Counted from the first letter of the stretch, positions 33,820 through 42,591 are shown. The stretch: DNA of 64,000 nt from VXNE01 sp963664635 (GCA_963664635.1 OY761542.1:2976001-3040000); one strand, 5' to 3'. The notes: generated from the sequence alone by a model not told the origin. Numbers and translations: made by a program.

Positions 33820-34707
33820 GTGGATCTGCCGGCACTGCAAACGAACCCCGACCTCGACGACATCATGCGGCGGGCGCGGGAACTCGACATCGAGGAGCAC
33901 CTGCTCGATCTGACGATGTACGGCTTCACCGTCGTGCCGCCCGAAAAACTGGCGCCGCCCGCGCTGACGGAACGCCTGCGCACGGCGATCCTCGACGTGT
34001 ACGAGCGTCGCACCGGTCATCGCATCGACGACTGGCGGACCTACGACGGCAAGATCGAGAGGTACCAGGCGTGGGGGTGGCTGCTCGAGAACGACGTCTT
34101 TCTCGAGGCGGTGCACCAACCGGCGTTCCAGTGCATCGCCCAGTTCCTGACCGGCAAGAGCGGGTTCCTGGCCGGCGCCTCCTTCATCCTCAAGACCCGG
34201 GCGCAGGAATACGACCTGCCGCTGCACAGCGACAGCCACGGCGTGCCGCCGCCGTGGCCGAGCTTCGCGACGTACGCGAACCTCTCGTGGCTCCTGACCG
34301 ACTACCTGACCCGCGAGGACGGACCGACGGTGCTGGTCCCGGGCAGCCAGCGGGGCCGCATGCCGCGCGGCTCCGAGAGCCAGGCGCACGTCAACGACCA
34401 CGACTACATCAAGCCCGTGCCGCTCGAGGGCCCCGCGGGCTCGCTCGCCGTGTGGAACGGCTCGATGTGGCACGGATCGGTGCGGCGCACCAAGCCGGGT
34501 GCGCGCATCACGCTGGTGCACGTCCTGCAGCGCGTGTACATGCGCCCGATCGAACAGGTCAAGGAGCTCTCGCCCGCACACCTCGAGCGCTGGCCGGACC
34601 TGCCGAGGCTGCTTGGCTACGAGCGTATCTATCCCTACGGGGAGGAAATCGAGCGTCCGCAGCACGTCGACCCCACCATCCAGGCGGGGCGCGACCAGTA
34701 CGCCTGA
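33820..34707 (+). CDS. Phytanoyl-CoA dioxygenase-like protein B
   Basis: 295 residues from GTG 33820. The start is supported by the paralogue at 34767, whose N-terminus MDIPAL aligns with VDLPAL here; the frame upstream is open but unrelated. Fe(II)/2OG oxygenase motifs: LPLHSDSHGVPPPWP (His-x-Asp), GPTVLVPGSQRGRMPRG, and WNGSMWHGSVRRTKPGARIT (distal His and 2OG Arg). The substrate-lid region has YDGKIERYQAWGWLLEND. It is a tandem duplicate with protein C (shared blocks LSWLLTDY, GPTVLVPGS, PAHLERWPDLPRLLGYERIY-like tail), 59 bases upstream of it. Confidence 0.87.
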   Translation: MDLPALQTNPDLDDIMRRARELDIEEHLLDLTMYGFTVVPPEKLAPPALTERLRTAILDVYERRTGHRIDDWRTYDGKIERYQAWGWLLENDVFLEAVHQPAFQCIAQFLTGKSGFLAGASFILKTRAQEYDLPLHSDSHGVPPPWPSFATYANLSWLLTDYLTREDGPTVLVPGSQRGRMPRGSESQAHVNDHDYIKPVPLEGPAGSLAVWNGSMWHGSVRRTKPGARITLVHVLQRVYMRPIEQVKELSPAHLERWPDLPRLLGYERIYPYGEEIERPQHVDPTIQAGRDQYA

Positions 34708-34766
34708 CCGGCCAGCTACGCCCAGAGACATCCAACGACGCCCAACGACGCAAGGACACAGAGAGC

Positions 34767-35702
34767 ATGGACATCCCCGCACTCGGCAACGTTCCCGACG
34801 CCGACGCCATCCGCCTGGAAGCGCGGCGCCTCGGCCTCGAACGGTACCTGCTGGAAATGCACACCTACGGCGTCACCGTCATCCCGCCGGAACGGGTCGG
34901 CAGCCCGGACCTGGTCGAACGCCTGCGGCAGGCCATCCTGCGCGTCCTGGCCGAACGGCACGACCTCGAGGTCCCCGAGGACTGGAATACGCACTCCGAG
35001 GCCTGGGGCGGACCGAAGACCTGGTGCTGGCTGCTCGAGGACGAGGCCTTCATCGAGGCGGCGCTGCACCCGGTCGCCATGTGCGTCGCGCGGTTCATGT
35101 GCGGACGCAACGTCGTCCTGCAGGGCACGCCCGCCATCGTCAAGACGCGCGGCACGTCCTATCGGCAGGACACCGACGGCTACATGCGCCTGCACACGGA
35201 CACCCACGGCGTGCCGTCGCCGCTGCCGGAGTGGGCGCAACTGATCAACCTCTCGTGGCTCCTCACCGACTACGACGGCCCCGAGGACGGCCCGACCGTG
35301 CTGGTCCCGGGCAGCCACCGCTGGGGCCGCATGCCGCGGCCCGACGAGGCGCTGTGGTGGGAGGAAGGCGCTCCCGTGCAACCGATCTCCCTGTCCGGAA
35401 GGGCCGGATCGCTGGCGATCTGGCACGGCTCCCTGTGGCATGGGTCGCGTCCCCGCACCACCGAGGGCATGCGCATCACCCTGCCCTTCATCTACGGACG
35501 CAGCTACCTGCAGCCGATCCACACCTGGTCGGAGGCGATCCGTGAAGGCGACAACCGGGGCTTTCTCGAAAAGTACCCGCAACTCGAGGACCTGCTCGGC
35601 CTGTGGCATCCCTATCCCGTCGACCGTGACGGCCCCGACGTTCCGGGCAACCTCGACGGCAACATGCGCATGATCGGCGTCGGCGACAACATCTATGCGT
35701 GA
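34767..35702 (+). CDS. Phytanoyl-CoA dioxygenase-like protein C
   Basis: 311 residues from ATG 34767. Fe(II)/2OG oxygenase motifs: MRLHTDTHGVPSPLPEWAQL (His-x-Asp), LSWLLTDYDGPEDGPTVLVP, and IWHGSLWHGSRPRTTEGMRI (distal His; 2OG Arg). Paralogue of protein B, in the same direction and probably the same transcript. xseA follows after 30 bases. The B/C pair recalls PhyH-like pairs acting on one lipid or secondary-metabolite pathway, but no other pathway gene is adjacent, so the substrate stays open. Confidence 0.88.
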   Translation: MDIPALGNVPDADAIRLEARRLGLERYLLEMHTYGVTVIPPERVGSPDLVERLRQAILRVLAERHDLEVPEDWNTHSEAWGGPKTWCWLLEDEAFIEAALHPVAMCVARFMCGRNVVLQGTPAIVKTRGTSYRQDTDGYMRLHTDTHGVPSPLPEWAQLINLSWLLTDYDGPEDGPTVLVPGSHRWGRMPRPDEALWWEEGAPVQPISLSGRAGSLAIWHGSLWHGSRPRTTEGMRITLPFIYGRSYLQPIHTWSEAIREGDNRGFLEKYPQLEDLLGLWHPYPVDRDGPDVPGNLDGNMRMIGVGDNIYA

Positions 35703-35732
35703 CGCCCGGCGCGGAGATGGATCGGCGCCCCG

Positions 35733-37169
35733 ATGACGGCCGACCTCTTCGAAGGGTCCAACATACGCCACGTCTATGCCGTCAGCGAGCTGACGGCAGC
35801 GGCGCGCCGGGCGATCGAGGACCGCTTCCCCATCGTGTGGGTCGAGGGCGAGGTGTCGAACCTGCGCCGCCCCGCATCGGGCCACTGGTATTTCAGCCTG
35901 GCGGACGCCCGGGCGCAGTTGCGGTGCGTGATGTTCGCGAGCAGCAACCGTCTCGTACGCACCCGCACCGAGGACGGCATGCGCGTGCTCGTCCAGTGCC
36001 GCCTCTCCCTGTACGAGGGCCGGGGCGAGTTCCAGGGCATCGTCGATCACATCGAACCCGCCGGCGAGGGCGCCCTGCGGGCCGCCTTCGACCGGCTCCG
36101 CGGGACGCTCGAGCGCGAGGGGCTCTTCGCGGCGGACCGCAAGCGGCCGCTGCCGGCGTTTCCGCGCCGCATCGGCGTCGTCAGTTCGCTGTCCGGGGCC
36201 GCCCTGCAGGACGTGCTGGCGGTGCTGCGGCGGCGCTTTCCCTGCGTGGAGGTGACCTGCTTCCCCGTGGCCGTCCAGGGGCCGGAAGCGGTATCGCAGA
36301 TCGTCCGGGCCCTCGAACGCGCGCACGCGGCCCCCGAGCCGCCGGATGTCCTGCTGCTGACGCGGGGCGGCGGGTCCCTGGAGGATCTGGCCGCTTTCAA
36401 CTCCGAGCCGGTGGCGCGGCGCATCGCGGCGTGCGCGATCCCGGTCGTCTCGGCGGTCGGCCACGAGGTGGACGTCACCATCGCCGACCTGGTGGCGGAC
36501 CGGCGCGCCCCCACGCCTTCCGCGGCTGCGGAACTCGTCGCGCCCGAACGGGACGAGCTGAGGCGGCGGCTCGCGACCTCGAAATCGCGGCTGGCCGGCC
36601 GCATGCAGGAGCGCCTCGGTCTCGAACAGGTCCGGCTGCGGGCCATGTCTGCCCGCCTCGTCGATCCCGCCCGGACGGTCGAACAGCAGATGCAGCGCGC
36701 CGACGAACTGCGCGAGCGTCTCGCGCGTGCCGCGGGGGAGCGTGTCGCGGCGTCCGGGGAGCGCCTCGCCGCGACCCGGCGCTTGCTCTACCGCTCGAAC
36801 CCGGGCATCGCCATCGAGACCGCCCGCGGCCGCACGCTGCGTGGGCTGCGCGCGCTCTCCGCGGCGGCCACGCGCCGCGTGGATGCCGCGAACCGAGCCG
36901 TCGCCGCGACCGTGCGCACGCTGAACGCCGTCAGTCCCCTCGCGACGCTGGACCGCGGCTACGCGATCGTCGCCCGTCCCGATGGCACGCGCTGGGGCAC
37001 GGTGGTCGCCGATGCCACTAGCCTGTCGGCCGGCGAGCGCATTCATGCCCACCTTGCTTCCGGCACGGTTGCGGCCACCGTGGAGGCGCGCCCGGTGGCG
37101 GCCGCCGCGGAAGATGCCCGTGCCGACGTGGCCGCCGTGCGTTCACGCCGCGCGGAGGGCGAGGCGTGA
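35733..37169 (+). CDS. xseA: Exodeoxyribonuclease VII large subunit
   Basis: Catalytic subunit of the ExoVII single-strand exonuclease. 478 residues. OB-fold N-terminus: VYAVSELTAAARRAIEDRFP and VEGEVSNLRRPASGHWYFSL. Catalytic domain: RIGVVSSLSGAALQDVL, LLLTRGGGSLEDLAAFNSEP, AVGHEVDVTIADLVADRRAP, PTPSAAAELVAP. A long Arg/Glu coiled coil follows, and a C-terminal LDRGYAIVARPDGT. The small subunit gene xseB is not next to it. Confidence 0.96.
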   Translation: MTADLFEGSNIRHVYAVSELTAAARRAIEDRFPIVWVEGEVSNLRRPASGHWYFSLADARAQLRCVMFASSNRLVRTRTEDGMRVLVQCRLSLYEGRGEFQGIVDHIEPAGEGALRAAFDRLRGTLEREGLFAADRKRPLPAFPRRIGVVSSLSGAALQDVLAVLRRRFPCVEVTCFPVAVQGPEAVSQIVRALERAHAAPEPPDVLLLTRGGGSLEDLAAFNSEPVARRIAACAIPVVSAVGHEVDVTIADLVADRRAPTPSAAAELVAPERDELRRRLATSKSRLAGRMQERLGLEQVRLRAMSARLVDPARTVEQQMQRADELRERLARAAGERVAASGERLAATRRLLYRSNPGIAIETARGRTLRGLRALSAAATRRVDAANRAVAATVRTLNAVSPLATLDRGYAIVARPDGTRWGTVVADATSLSAGERIHAHLASGTVAATVEARPVAAAAEDARADVAAVRSRRAEGEA

Positions 37170-37942
37170 ACCTGTTCGCACTCATGCTGGCGGTGGCCGG
37201 CGTACCTGGCGGAGTCGTCGCGATACCGGTAGGCCCCGAGGCAGTCGAGGTTCGTTTCGAGGACCGCCCCGCATTGCTGTACCGGGGCCACGCGATCGTC
37301 GGACTGCCCCTCGACACCGACGCCGGCCGTTACGAAGTCGTCGTGGAGCGCCACGACGGCAGCTCCGAGCGAACCCCGTTCGAAGTCGCCGCCAAGGAAT
37401 ACCCCGTGCAGCGGCTGACCATCGCGAACCCGCGCCACGTCAACCCGAGCCCCGACGATCTCGAGCGTTTCCGGCGCGAGGCCGCGCTCATGGGCCACGC
37501 CTACGGGGTCGTGGGGGCGGACCAGGGGGACCCCCACCCGTTCGTCAGACCCGTCCCGGGCGTCGTCTCGAGCCCCTTCGGCCGCCGTCGGATCCTGAAC
37601 GGCGAGCCGCGCAGCCCGCACTCGGGGCTCGACATCGCCGCGGACCGCGGCACGCCGATCCAGGCCCCGGCGCCGGGCCGGGTCCTCGTCACGGGAGACT
37701 TCTTCTTCAACGGCAACACGGTCATGGTCGACCACGGCGAGGGACTCGTGACCATGTACTGCCACCTCGACGAGATTCGCGTGGAAGAAGGCGACGTGCT
37801 CCCGCGCGGCGGCGAGATCGGCGTCGTGGGGGCAACCGGGCGCGCCACCGGACCCCACCTGCACTGGACCGTGAGCCTGCACGGGGCAAAAGTGGATCCC
37901 GACCTCCTGGCCGAAACCCTCGAGTCCCTGCACGATCCGTAG
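37166..37942 (+). CDS. M23-family peptidoglycan metallopeptidase (LytM domain)
   Basis: 258 residues. GTG start overlaps the xseA stop (GTGA). The N-terminus (MNLFALMLAVAGVPGGVVAI) is a probable signal peptide. The LytM zinc site is complete: SPHSGLDIAADRGTPI (His-x3-Asp) and TGPHLHWTVSLHG (His-x-His). VSSPFGRRRILNGEPR precedes it, as in M23B enzymes. Residues about 20-110 are a beta-rich N-domain with YPVQRLTIANPRHVNPS, typical of the M23 proteins often found next to xseA. The TAG stop begins the IS110 copy 2 insertion site. Confidence 0.92.
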   Translation: MNLFALMLAVAGVPGGVVAIPVGPEAVEVRFEDRPALLYRGHAIVGLPLDTDAGRYEVVVERHDGSSERTPFEVAAKEYPVQRLTIANPRHVNPSPDDLERFRREAALMGHAYGVVGADQGDPHPFVRPVPGVVSSPFGRRRILNGEPRSPHSGLDIAADRGTPIQAPAPGRVLVTGDFFFNGNTVMVDHGEGLVTMYCHLDEIRVEEGDVLPRGGEIGVVGATGRATGPHLHWTVSLHGAKVDPDLLAETLESLHDP

Positions 37943-38151
37943 GACTGTTCACCTTTCTGCAAGTCTTATTTTGGCTCGGTTTTTCCGGCCTGGTTCGCGG
38001 CGTTGCCTCCCACGTCTTGTGGCCGCGGGGGCGATGCGCTGCTGTGGCACGCGGCGTGCGAGTCGCGGTGCGTTCGGCCAGGACGTGCGCGCGCTGCGCC
38101 TCGCGCTTCGGCCGCTACGCGTCCTGCGCCGCGAGGCGCAGCGCGCGCCGT

Positions 38152-39402
38152 TCATGGTTGGACGCACCGGGGTTCGTACAGCGTGCCGTCGCGCAGCATT
38201 GCGCAGGCGATCCGCAGCAGGCCGTCGGCCACCGAGCGCAAGGCGCGGTAGTGGCCGTGGCCGCGTGCCCGCAACGCGCGGTACTTCGCGTCGCAGCCGG
38301 CGTCGCGCTGGACCGCGACACGCGCCCAGTGCTGGACCATGTCGCGCAGCCGACCGTGCACCGCCAAGCGCCGCGTGACGATGCGCATGCGCCCGGACTG
38401 CCGGGTGACCGGCGCCGTCCCGCACAGGCAGCGCAGCGCCTGGTAGTCACGCCGGCCGAGGACATCGCCCGCCTCCGCGAGCAGGGTCGACAGCACGCTC
38501 GGGCCGATGCCGGTGATGGAGCGCAGGATGGTCGCGTCGCGCGGCGTCCCGTCCGTCGTCGATGGCGTGTCACTGCCAGGGTCCGCGCCGCCGAGTTCGC
38601 CCAGCAGCGCGTCAATGCGCGCCTCGGCCTCGGCCAACTGCCCGGCGACCAGCGCCAGCCGCTTTGTCAGCAGGCGCGCATGCGTCTCGGCGGCGGTCGC
38701 CGCCGCGGGCTCGATGTCCGGCGCCCGCTCGGTCAGCCGGGCCTTCAGCGACGCAGCGTCGAAGCGGCGGATGCGGTGCTTCCGCAACAGCTTCTCGTAC
38801 GTCGACACGCGCGTGCGGCGCGCCGCCGCCGGCGTCGGCACGCGCTGCCACAGCGCCTGCGCCCAGGCTGCCGACAGGTCGTCGCCGACCAGCTGGTTGA
38901 ACGCCGGGTAGTAGCGCCACAGCATCTCGTGCATGCGGTTCAGCAGCCGCGTCCGCTCGCCCATGAGCTCCTCGCGGATGCGCGTCCACGCGCGCAGTTC
39001 GACGAGCTGCGGATCCAGCGTCGCCACCCGGCGCAGGCAGTGCGGGTCCGTGCGTAGCGCCGAGGCCAGCACCCGCGCGTCCAGACGATCGTCCTTGGCG
39101 CCCGCCGGCGAGTACCGGTCGCGGAACCGGTCCAGCTGCTTCGGGTTGATCGAGTGCACCGCCAGACCGTACGCCAGCAGGCTCTCCACCACCGGGCCGC
39201 GCGGCGTCTCGATCGCCACGCCCACCGTCGCCGGCGGCACCCCGCCGGCCGTCTCCACGATCCACGACGCCATCATGCAAAGACCCGGTCCGCCGTGCGC
39301 GAACACGCGCTCGCCGCGCACCGCGCCGTCGCCGTCAAGCACGCACACCTGGTGGTTCTGCGACGCCCAGTCCACACCAACGTACCAGTTCAGTTCCGAC
39401 AT
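38152..39402 (-). CDS. IS110-family transposase, copy 2
   Basis: 416 residues, intact, same domain plan and catalytic residues as copy 1 (Asp11, Glu65, Asp105, Asp108, Ser336). Three differences from copy 1: Ser14, Ala257 and Tyr385. Ser14 gives VDWASQNH, closer to what is common in the family near the first Asp (a short polar residue), so this copy may be the less altered one. Confidence 0.93.
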   Translation of the reverse strand: MSELNWYVGVDWASQNHQVCVLDGDGAVRGERVFAHGGPGLCMMASWIVETAGGVPPATVGVAIETPRGPVVESLLAYGLAVHSINPKQLDRFRDRYSPAGAKDDRLDARVLASALRTDPHCLRRVATLDPQLVELRAWTRIREELMGERTRLLNRMHEMLWRYYPAFNQLVGDDLSAAWAQALWQRVPTPAAARRTRVSTYEKLLRKHRIRRFDAASLKARLTERAPDIEPAAATAAETHARLLTKRLALVAGQLAEAEARIDALLGELGGADPGSDTPSTTDGTPRDATILRSITGIGPSVLSTLLAEAGDVLGRRDYQALRCLCGTAPVTRQSGRMRIVTRRLAVHGRLRDMVQHWARVAVQRDAGCDAKYRALRARGHGHYRALRSVADGLLRIACAMLRDGTLYEPRCVQP

Positions 39403-39435
39403 CGTCCCGCCTCCCGGTTGCTTGCCCGTTCACGG

Positions 39436-39611
39436 CGTGCCACGATCCCTGCCTGTCCCTGTACCGGCGCTCGGGGCGCAGACTGTTCACTGGGCATCGA
39501 TCGTGGCGGAACTGCCGGGGCACAGGTCCTACAGTGGTGCTCTCGGCACAAGGGGCGACCGGTCGCTCCCGGCAGTTCTGCCCGCTCCACGCCTTCGGCA
39601 CGGAGCACTGG
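39436..39611 (-). ncRNA. Putative IS110 bridge RNA, copy 2
   Basis: Same two stem-loops as copy 1, 29371 bases further on. Target-loop guides are unchanged (AGGGGCGACC at 39551-39560; CCTACAG at 39528-39534). The donor guide for the right end starts AGACTG instead of GGACTG: base 39480 is A where copy 1 has G at 10109. The actual right end reads AGGACTG, so this lies at the core-proximal end of the donor guide. The RNA ends are estimates. Confidence 0.75.
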
Positions 39612-39623
39612 GAAGGGTACAGG

Positions 39624-39660
39624 GGCGACCCTCGTGGTCGCCCGTCCCCAACCCTGGTCG
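39624..39660. repeat. Remainder of the dispersed repeat split by IS110 copy 2
   Basis: GGCGACCCTCGTGGTCGCCC + GTCCCCAACCCTGGTCG. With GTAGG before the element this restores the repeat as found between the TolB-like gene and the peroxiredoxin, including the start of the next unit (CCCCAACCCT). It lies in the convergent M23/der interval. Confidence 0.8.
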
Positions 39661-39701
39661 TCTCCGGGCGATGTCGGCGCCTTCGAGACGGGCAGCGGCG
39701 T

Positions 39702-39951
39702 GCTAGCCCGGATATTGCACCAGGGGCCGTGATGATCGCCGAGGATTTTCGCCCTGTGCGCGTGCTCGCGACCGAGAGCCTAGTGGGGCCTAAGGTTGAG
39801 GGAGCATGTGCGCGCACAGGGCGAAAAGACCGGCGAGGGCGCGGCCAGCGTTGTGTCGTCAGGAGATTGCGCCGAGACTGGGCAATAACCTATGGAACAA
39901 CAATGAGTTGCGCTCCATGCACAAGCGGCCTGGTGCAATATGCGGGCTAGC
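39702..39951. mobile_element. MITE-like element with terminal inverted repeats
   Basis: About 250 bp bounded by GCTAGCCCGGATATTGCACC + AGG (39702-39724) and its inverse CCTGGTGCAATATGCGGGCT + AGC (39929-39951), 22 of 23 matching. The outermost CTAG occurs at both ends and may be a palindromic target duplication. Inside, a second perfect 17-bp inverted repeat (TTTTCGCCCTGTGCGCG, 39746-39762 and 39811-39827) forms another hairpin. There is no coding capacity. The ends resemble those of a cut-and-paste IS (IS1380-like is only a guess). The right end contains the TAG stop of der (39949-39947). Confidence 0.7.
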
Positions 39952-41338
39952 GGCCGCGACCGCGCCGGATGACCCGCTTGCGATGCAGACGCTGCCGGCG
40001 GGTGAGTTCGTTGCGCTTGCCGGCATACGGATTCTCGCCGGTCCTGAGCGCGATGCGGACCGGCATCCCGACCAGGCCCAGCGCCTCCCGGTAGACGTTC
40101 TCCAGGTAGCGCACGTAGGACGCTGGCAACGCGTCCGTCCGGTTGCCGTGCAGGATGATCGTCGGCGGGTGCGAACCCGCGCGGTGGGCGTAACGCAGCT
40201 TGATCGGCCGCCCGCCCACACTCGGCGGCGCATGGTCGGCGACCGCCCGCGCCAGGATCTCCGTCAGTTCGCTCGGCGAGGTTTCGAGCCGACCTGCCGC
40301 ATACACCTCGTCCACGATACGCACGAGCCCCCCGACACCGCTGCCGTGCAGCGCCGAGACGAAGACGATCGGCACCCAGGGCGCGAACACCATGCGCCGG
40401 TCGAGCCCCTTGCGGACATCGGCACGCTCCGCGGCGGAGAGTCCGTCCCACTTGTTGACCACCAGCACGAGGCCGGTGCCGGCGTCAGCGGCGTAGCTCA
40501 CCAGATGCAGGTCCTGCTCGACGATGCCCTCGCGCGCGTCGACCAGGACGAAAGCGACATCGGCCCGGTCCAGCGCGTCGAGCGCCTTGACCACGGAGAA
40601 CTTCTCCACGAAATCCGACACTCTCCCCCGCCGGCGCACGCCAGCGGTGTCGATCAGCACGTATGGACGTCCATCGCGCTCGAACGGCAGGTCGATGGCG
40701 TCCCGGGTGGTGCCGGGCTCGTCGAACACCACCTGCCGCTCGTCGCCGATCAGGCGGTTGACGAGCGTGGACTTCCCCACGTTCGGCCGGCCGACGACCG
40801 CGACACGGGGCCCGGGCGCGTCCGACGCCGCGGTCGCCGGCGCTTCGTCGTCCGGGAGCTGCTCGACCAGGGCGCGGCGCAGGGCCGTCATCCCGCGACC
40901 CTGCGTCGCCGAGATCGTCAGCGGCGCGCCAAGGCCGAGTCTCGAAAAGTCGCCGATGGCCGCCTCCGGGGCCACGCCATCGATCTTGTTGGCGGCAAGC
41001 AGCATGGAGACGCCCCGCTTGCGCAGGTCGGAAACGATCTCCTCGTCGACCGCCGTCAACCCGTCACGCGCATCCACCATGAGCAGCACGAGGTCCGCTT
41101 CGCCGATGGCCGCCCGTGCCTGCACGTTCACCGCGGACGACATCGCGCCCTCGTCGCCGAGCAGCCCACCGGTATCCACCAGGGCGACGGAGCGCTCCGC
41201 GAGATCCATGCGGCCGTAGCGGCGGTCCCGGGTGAGTCCCGGACGGTTGGCCACGAGCGCGTCCCGCGTGCCGGTAAGCCGATTGAACAGCGTGGATTTC
41301 CCGACGTTGGGGCGCCCCACCAGCGCGACGACGGTCAT
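39947..41338 (-). CDS. der: Ribosome-associated double GTPase Der (EngA)
   Basis: GTPase for 50S assembly with two tandem G domains, 463 residues from ATG 41338. Domain 1: ALVGRPNVGKSTLFNRLTG, RPGLTRDRRYG, DTGGL, ANKIDG. Domain 2 (about 180-350): AVVGRPNVGKSTLVNRLIG, EPGTTRDAIDLPFE, DTAGVRRRGRV, VNKWDG. C-terminal KH-like domain ends in a basic tail. The stop codon lies within the end of the MITE-like element, so the last residues may have been altered by its insertion; length is normal. It is the last gene of the trmJ-to-der run and overlaps bamB by four bases. Confidence 0.96.
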   Translation of the reverse strand: MTVVALVGRPNVGKSTLFNRLTGTRDALVANRPGLTRDRRYGRMDLAERSVALVDTGGLLGDEGAMSSAVNVQARAAIGEADLVLLMVDARDGLTAVDEEIVSDLRKRGVSMLLAANKIDGVAPEAAIGDFSRLGLGAPLTISATQGRGMTALRRALVEQLPDDEAPATAASDAPGPRVAVVGRPNVGKSTLVNRLIGDERQVVFDEPGTTRDAIDLPFERDGRPYVLIDTAGVRRRGRVSDFVEKFSVVKALDALDRADVAFVLVDAREGIVEQDLHLVSYAADAGTGLVLVVNKWDGLSAAERADVRKGLDRRMVFAPWVPIVFVSALHGSGVGGLVRIVDEVYAAGRLETSPSELTEILARAVADHAPPSVGGRPIKLRYAHRAGSHPPTIILHGNRTDALPASYVRYLENVYREALGLVGMPVRIALRTGENPYAGKRNELTRRQRLHRKRVIRRGRGR

Positions 41339-42591
41339 CCGCGGCGCCGGATCTCCAGCGCCTCGAGCCGCCCGTCGTTGCTCAGAACGTAGACCGTGCC
41401 GTCGGCCACGATCATGCCCGAGCGCAACCCGCTGCCATCGATCTTGCGGCGCGCCACGAAGCGGCCGTCGCTCTGCGCGATGACGTGCAGGTAACCCTCG
41501 TCGTCGCCCACGAGGACGTAGTTGCCGAACGCCAGCGGGCTCGTCAGGCGCCGGTTGCGCAACGCCGGCTGTTCCCACGCGACCACGGCATCGCTCTGGT
41601 CGATGGCCCGCACGACATCGTCGTCGGACACCACGTACACCTGCCCGTACCCTTCCGCCAGGTCGAGGAAGGAGGAGGCGTCCTGTTCCCAGATCGGAGC
41701 CCCGTCGCTGCGCCGGAACGCACGCACGCGGCCCTGGAAGCTCACGGCGAAGATCAGGTTCCGACCCACCAGGGGCGTGCTGTCGACGTCCACCATGCGG
41801 TCGAGTTCGGAGCGCCCTTCCGGCAGCATCACCCGCTGTTCCCAAACCGGTTGGCCGTCCTGCGCCCGGATGGCGACGATCTTGCCGGTCGCGAAACCGG
41901 CGTAGACGAGTCCGTCCCGCAACACGGGCGCCGCCGTCCCGCGCAGCGTCAGGACCGGGACCTGCGTGTCGAAGCTCCAGCGCAGGGCGCCGTCGGAGCC
42001 CTCGAGCACCGTGATGCGCCCGTCCCCGGTCTGCACGACGACCATGCCGTCGTCCGCCACCGGGCGCGCCAGCACCTCGCTGCTGACCCGGCTCCGCCAG
42101 AGCACGCGCCCGTCCGCGGCGTCGAGCGCGATCACCTCGCCCCGCGTGGTGCCGACCAGCACCATCCCGTCGCCGGCCCCCACTCCGCCGGTCAGGAACG
42201 CCGGATCGCGCCGGTCCCAGAACTTGAACAGCGAGCGCCCGTCCGGCTCGTCGACCTGCACGCGCCATAATCGACCGCCGTCGAACCGGTCGCGGCACTC
42301 GACGACGCCGTAGGCGTCCGCGGCGTAGACCCGGTCGGCGACGACCGCCGGATTGAGCCTCAGGTACTTGCGGCCGAGACCCTGTCCGATGCTGGTCCGC
42401 CACAGACGGTCGATGTCGGCCTCGGCCGGGAACTCGACCAGCGGCGTCGGCTCGTCCGCCTTGTCCTCGTCGTCTTCGTCCCCGCCGATCCAGGGTAGCC
42501 AGTCGAACCAGCTGCAGCCGGCGAGCAGCAACAGCGGCGCCAGTGCGGCGAGCCGCAGGGGGTGACGACGATCCCGAGCGATGGCTGTCAC
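41335..42591 (-). CDS. bamB: BamB outer-membrane assembly lipoprotein
   Basis: PQQ-like beta-propeller lipoprotein of the BAM complex. 418 residues. GTG start overlaps the yfgM stop (GTGA). The signal peptide ends in the lipobox LLLLAGCSWF, with lipidated Cys near residue 26, followed by an acidic linker (GGDEDDEDKADE). Propeller repeats include GGRLWRVQVDE, DGRVLWRSRVSSEVLARPVA, DGQPVWEQRVMLPEGRSELD and DVDSTPLVGRNLIFAVSFQG, all typical of BamB. Its position between yfgM and der is standard. Confidence 0.95.
   Translation of the reverse strand: MTAIARDRRHPLRLAALAPLLLLAGCSWFDWLPWIGGDEDDEDKADEPTPLVEFPAEADIDRLWRTSIGQGLGRKYLRLNPAVVADRVYAADAYGVVECRDRFDGGRLWRVQVDEPDGRSLFKFWDRRDPAFLTGGVGAGDGMVLVGTTRGEVIALDAADGRVLWRSRVSSEVLARPVADDGMVVVQTGDGRITVLEGSDGALRWSFDTQVPVLTLRGTAAPVLRDGLVYAGFATGKIVAIRAQDGQPVWEQRVMLPEGRSELDRMVDVDSTPLVGRNLIFAVSFQGRVRAFRRSDGAPIWEQDASSFLDLAEGYGQVYVVSDDDVVRAIDQSDAVVAWEQPALRNRRLTSPLAFGNYVLVGDDEGYLHVIAQSDGRFVARRKIDGSGLRSGMIVADGTVYVLSNDGRLEALEIRRRG

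Larger units (their letters stand above)
37941..39623 (-). mobile_element. IS110-family insertion sequence, copy 2
   Basis: Same element as 8571-10252, with a 1-bp insertion and scattered substitutions. AGG is found at both ends (37941-37943, 39621-39623). The upstream flank is the M23 gene stop (CCGTAGG). The downstream flank continues GGCGACCCTCGTGGTCGCCC, then GTCCCCAACCCT, the repeat consensus seen intact at 16020-16113. So both insertions cut the repeat after GTAGG, at the 3' end of a plus-strand gene. Confidence 0.9.
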
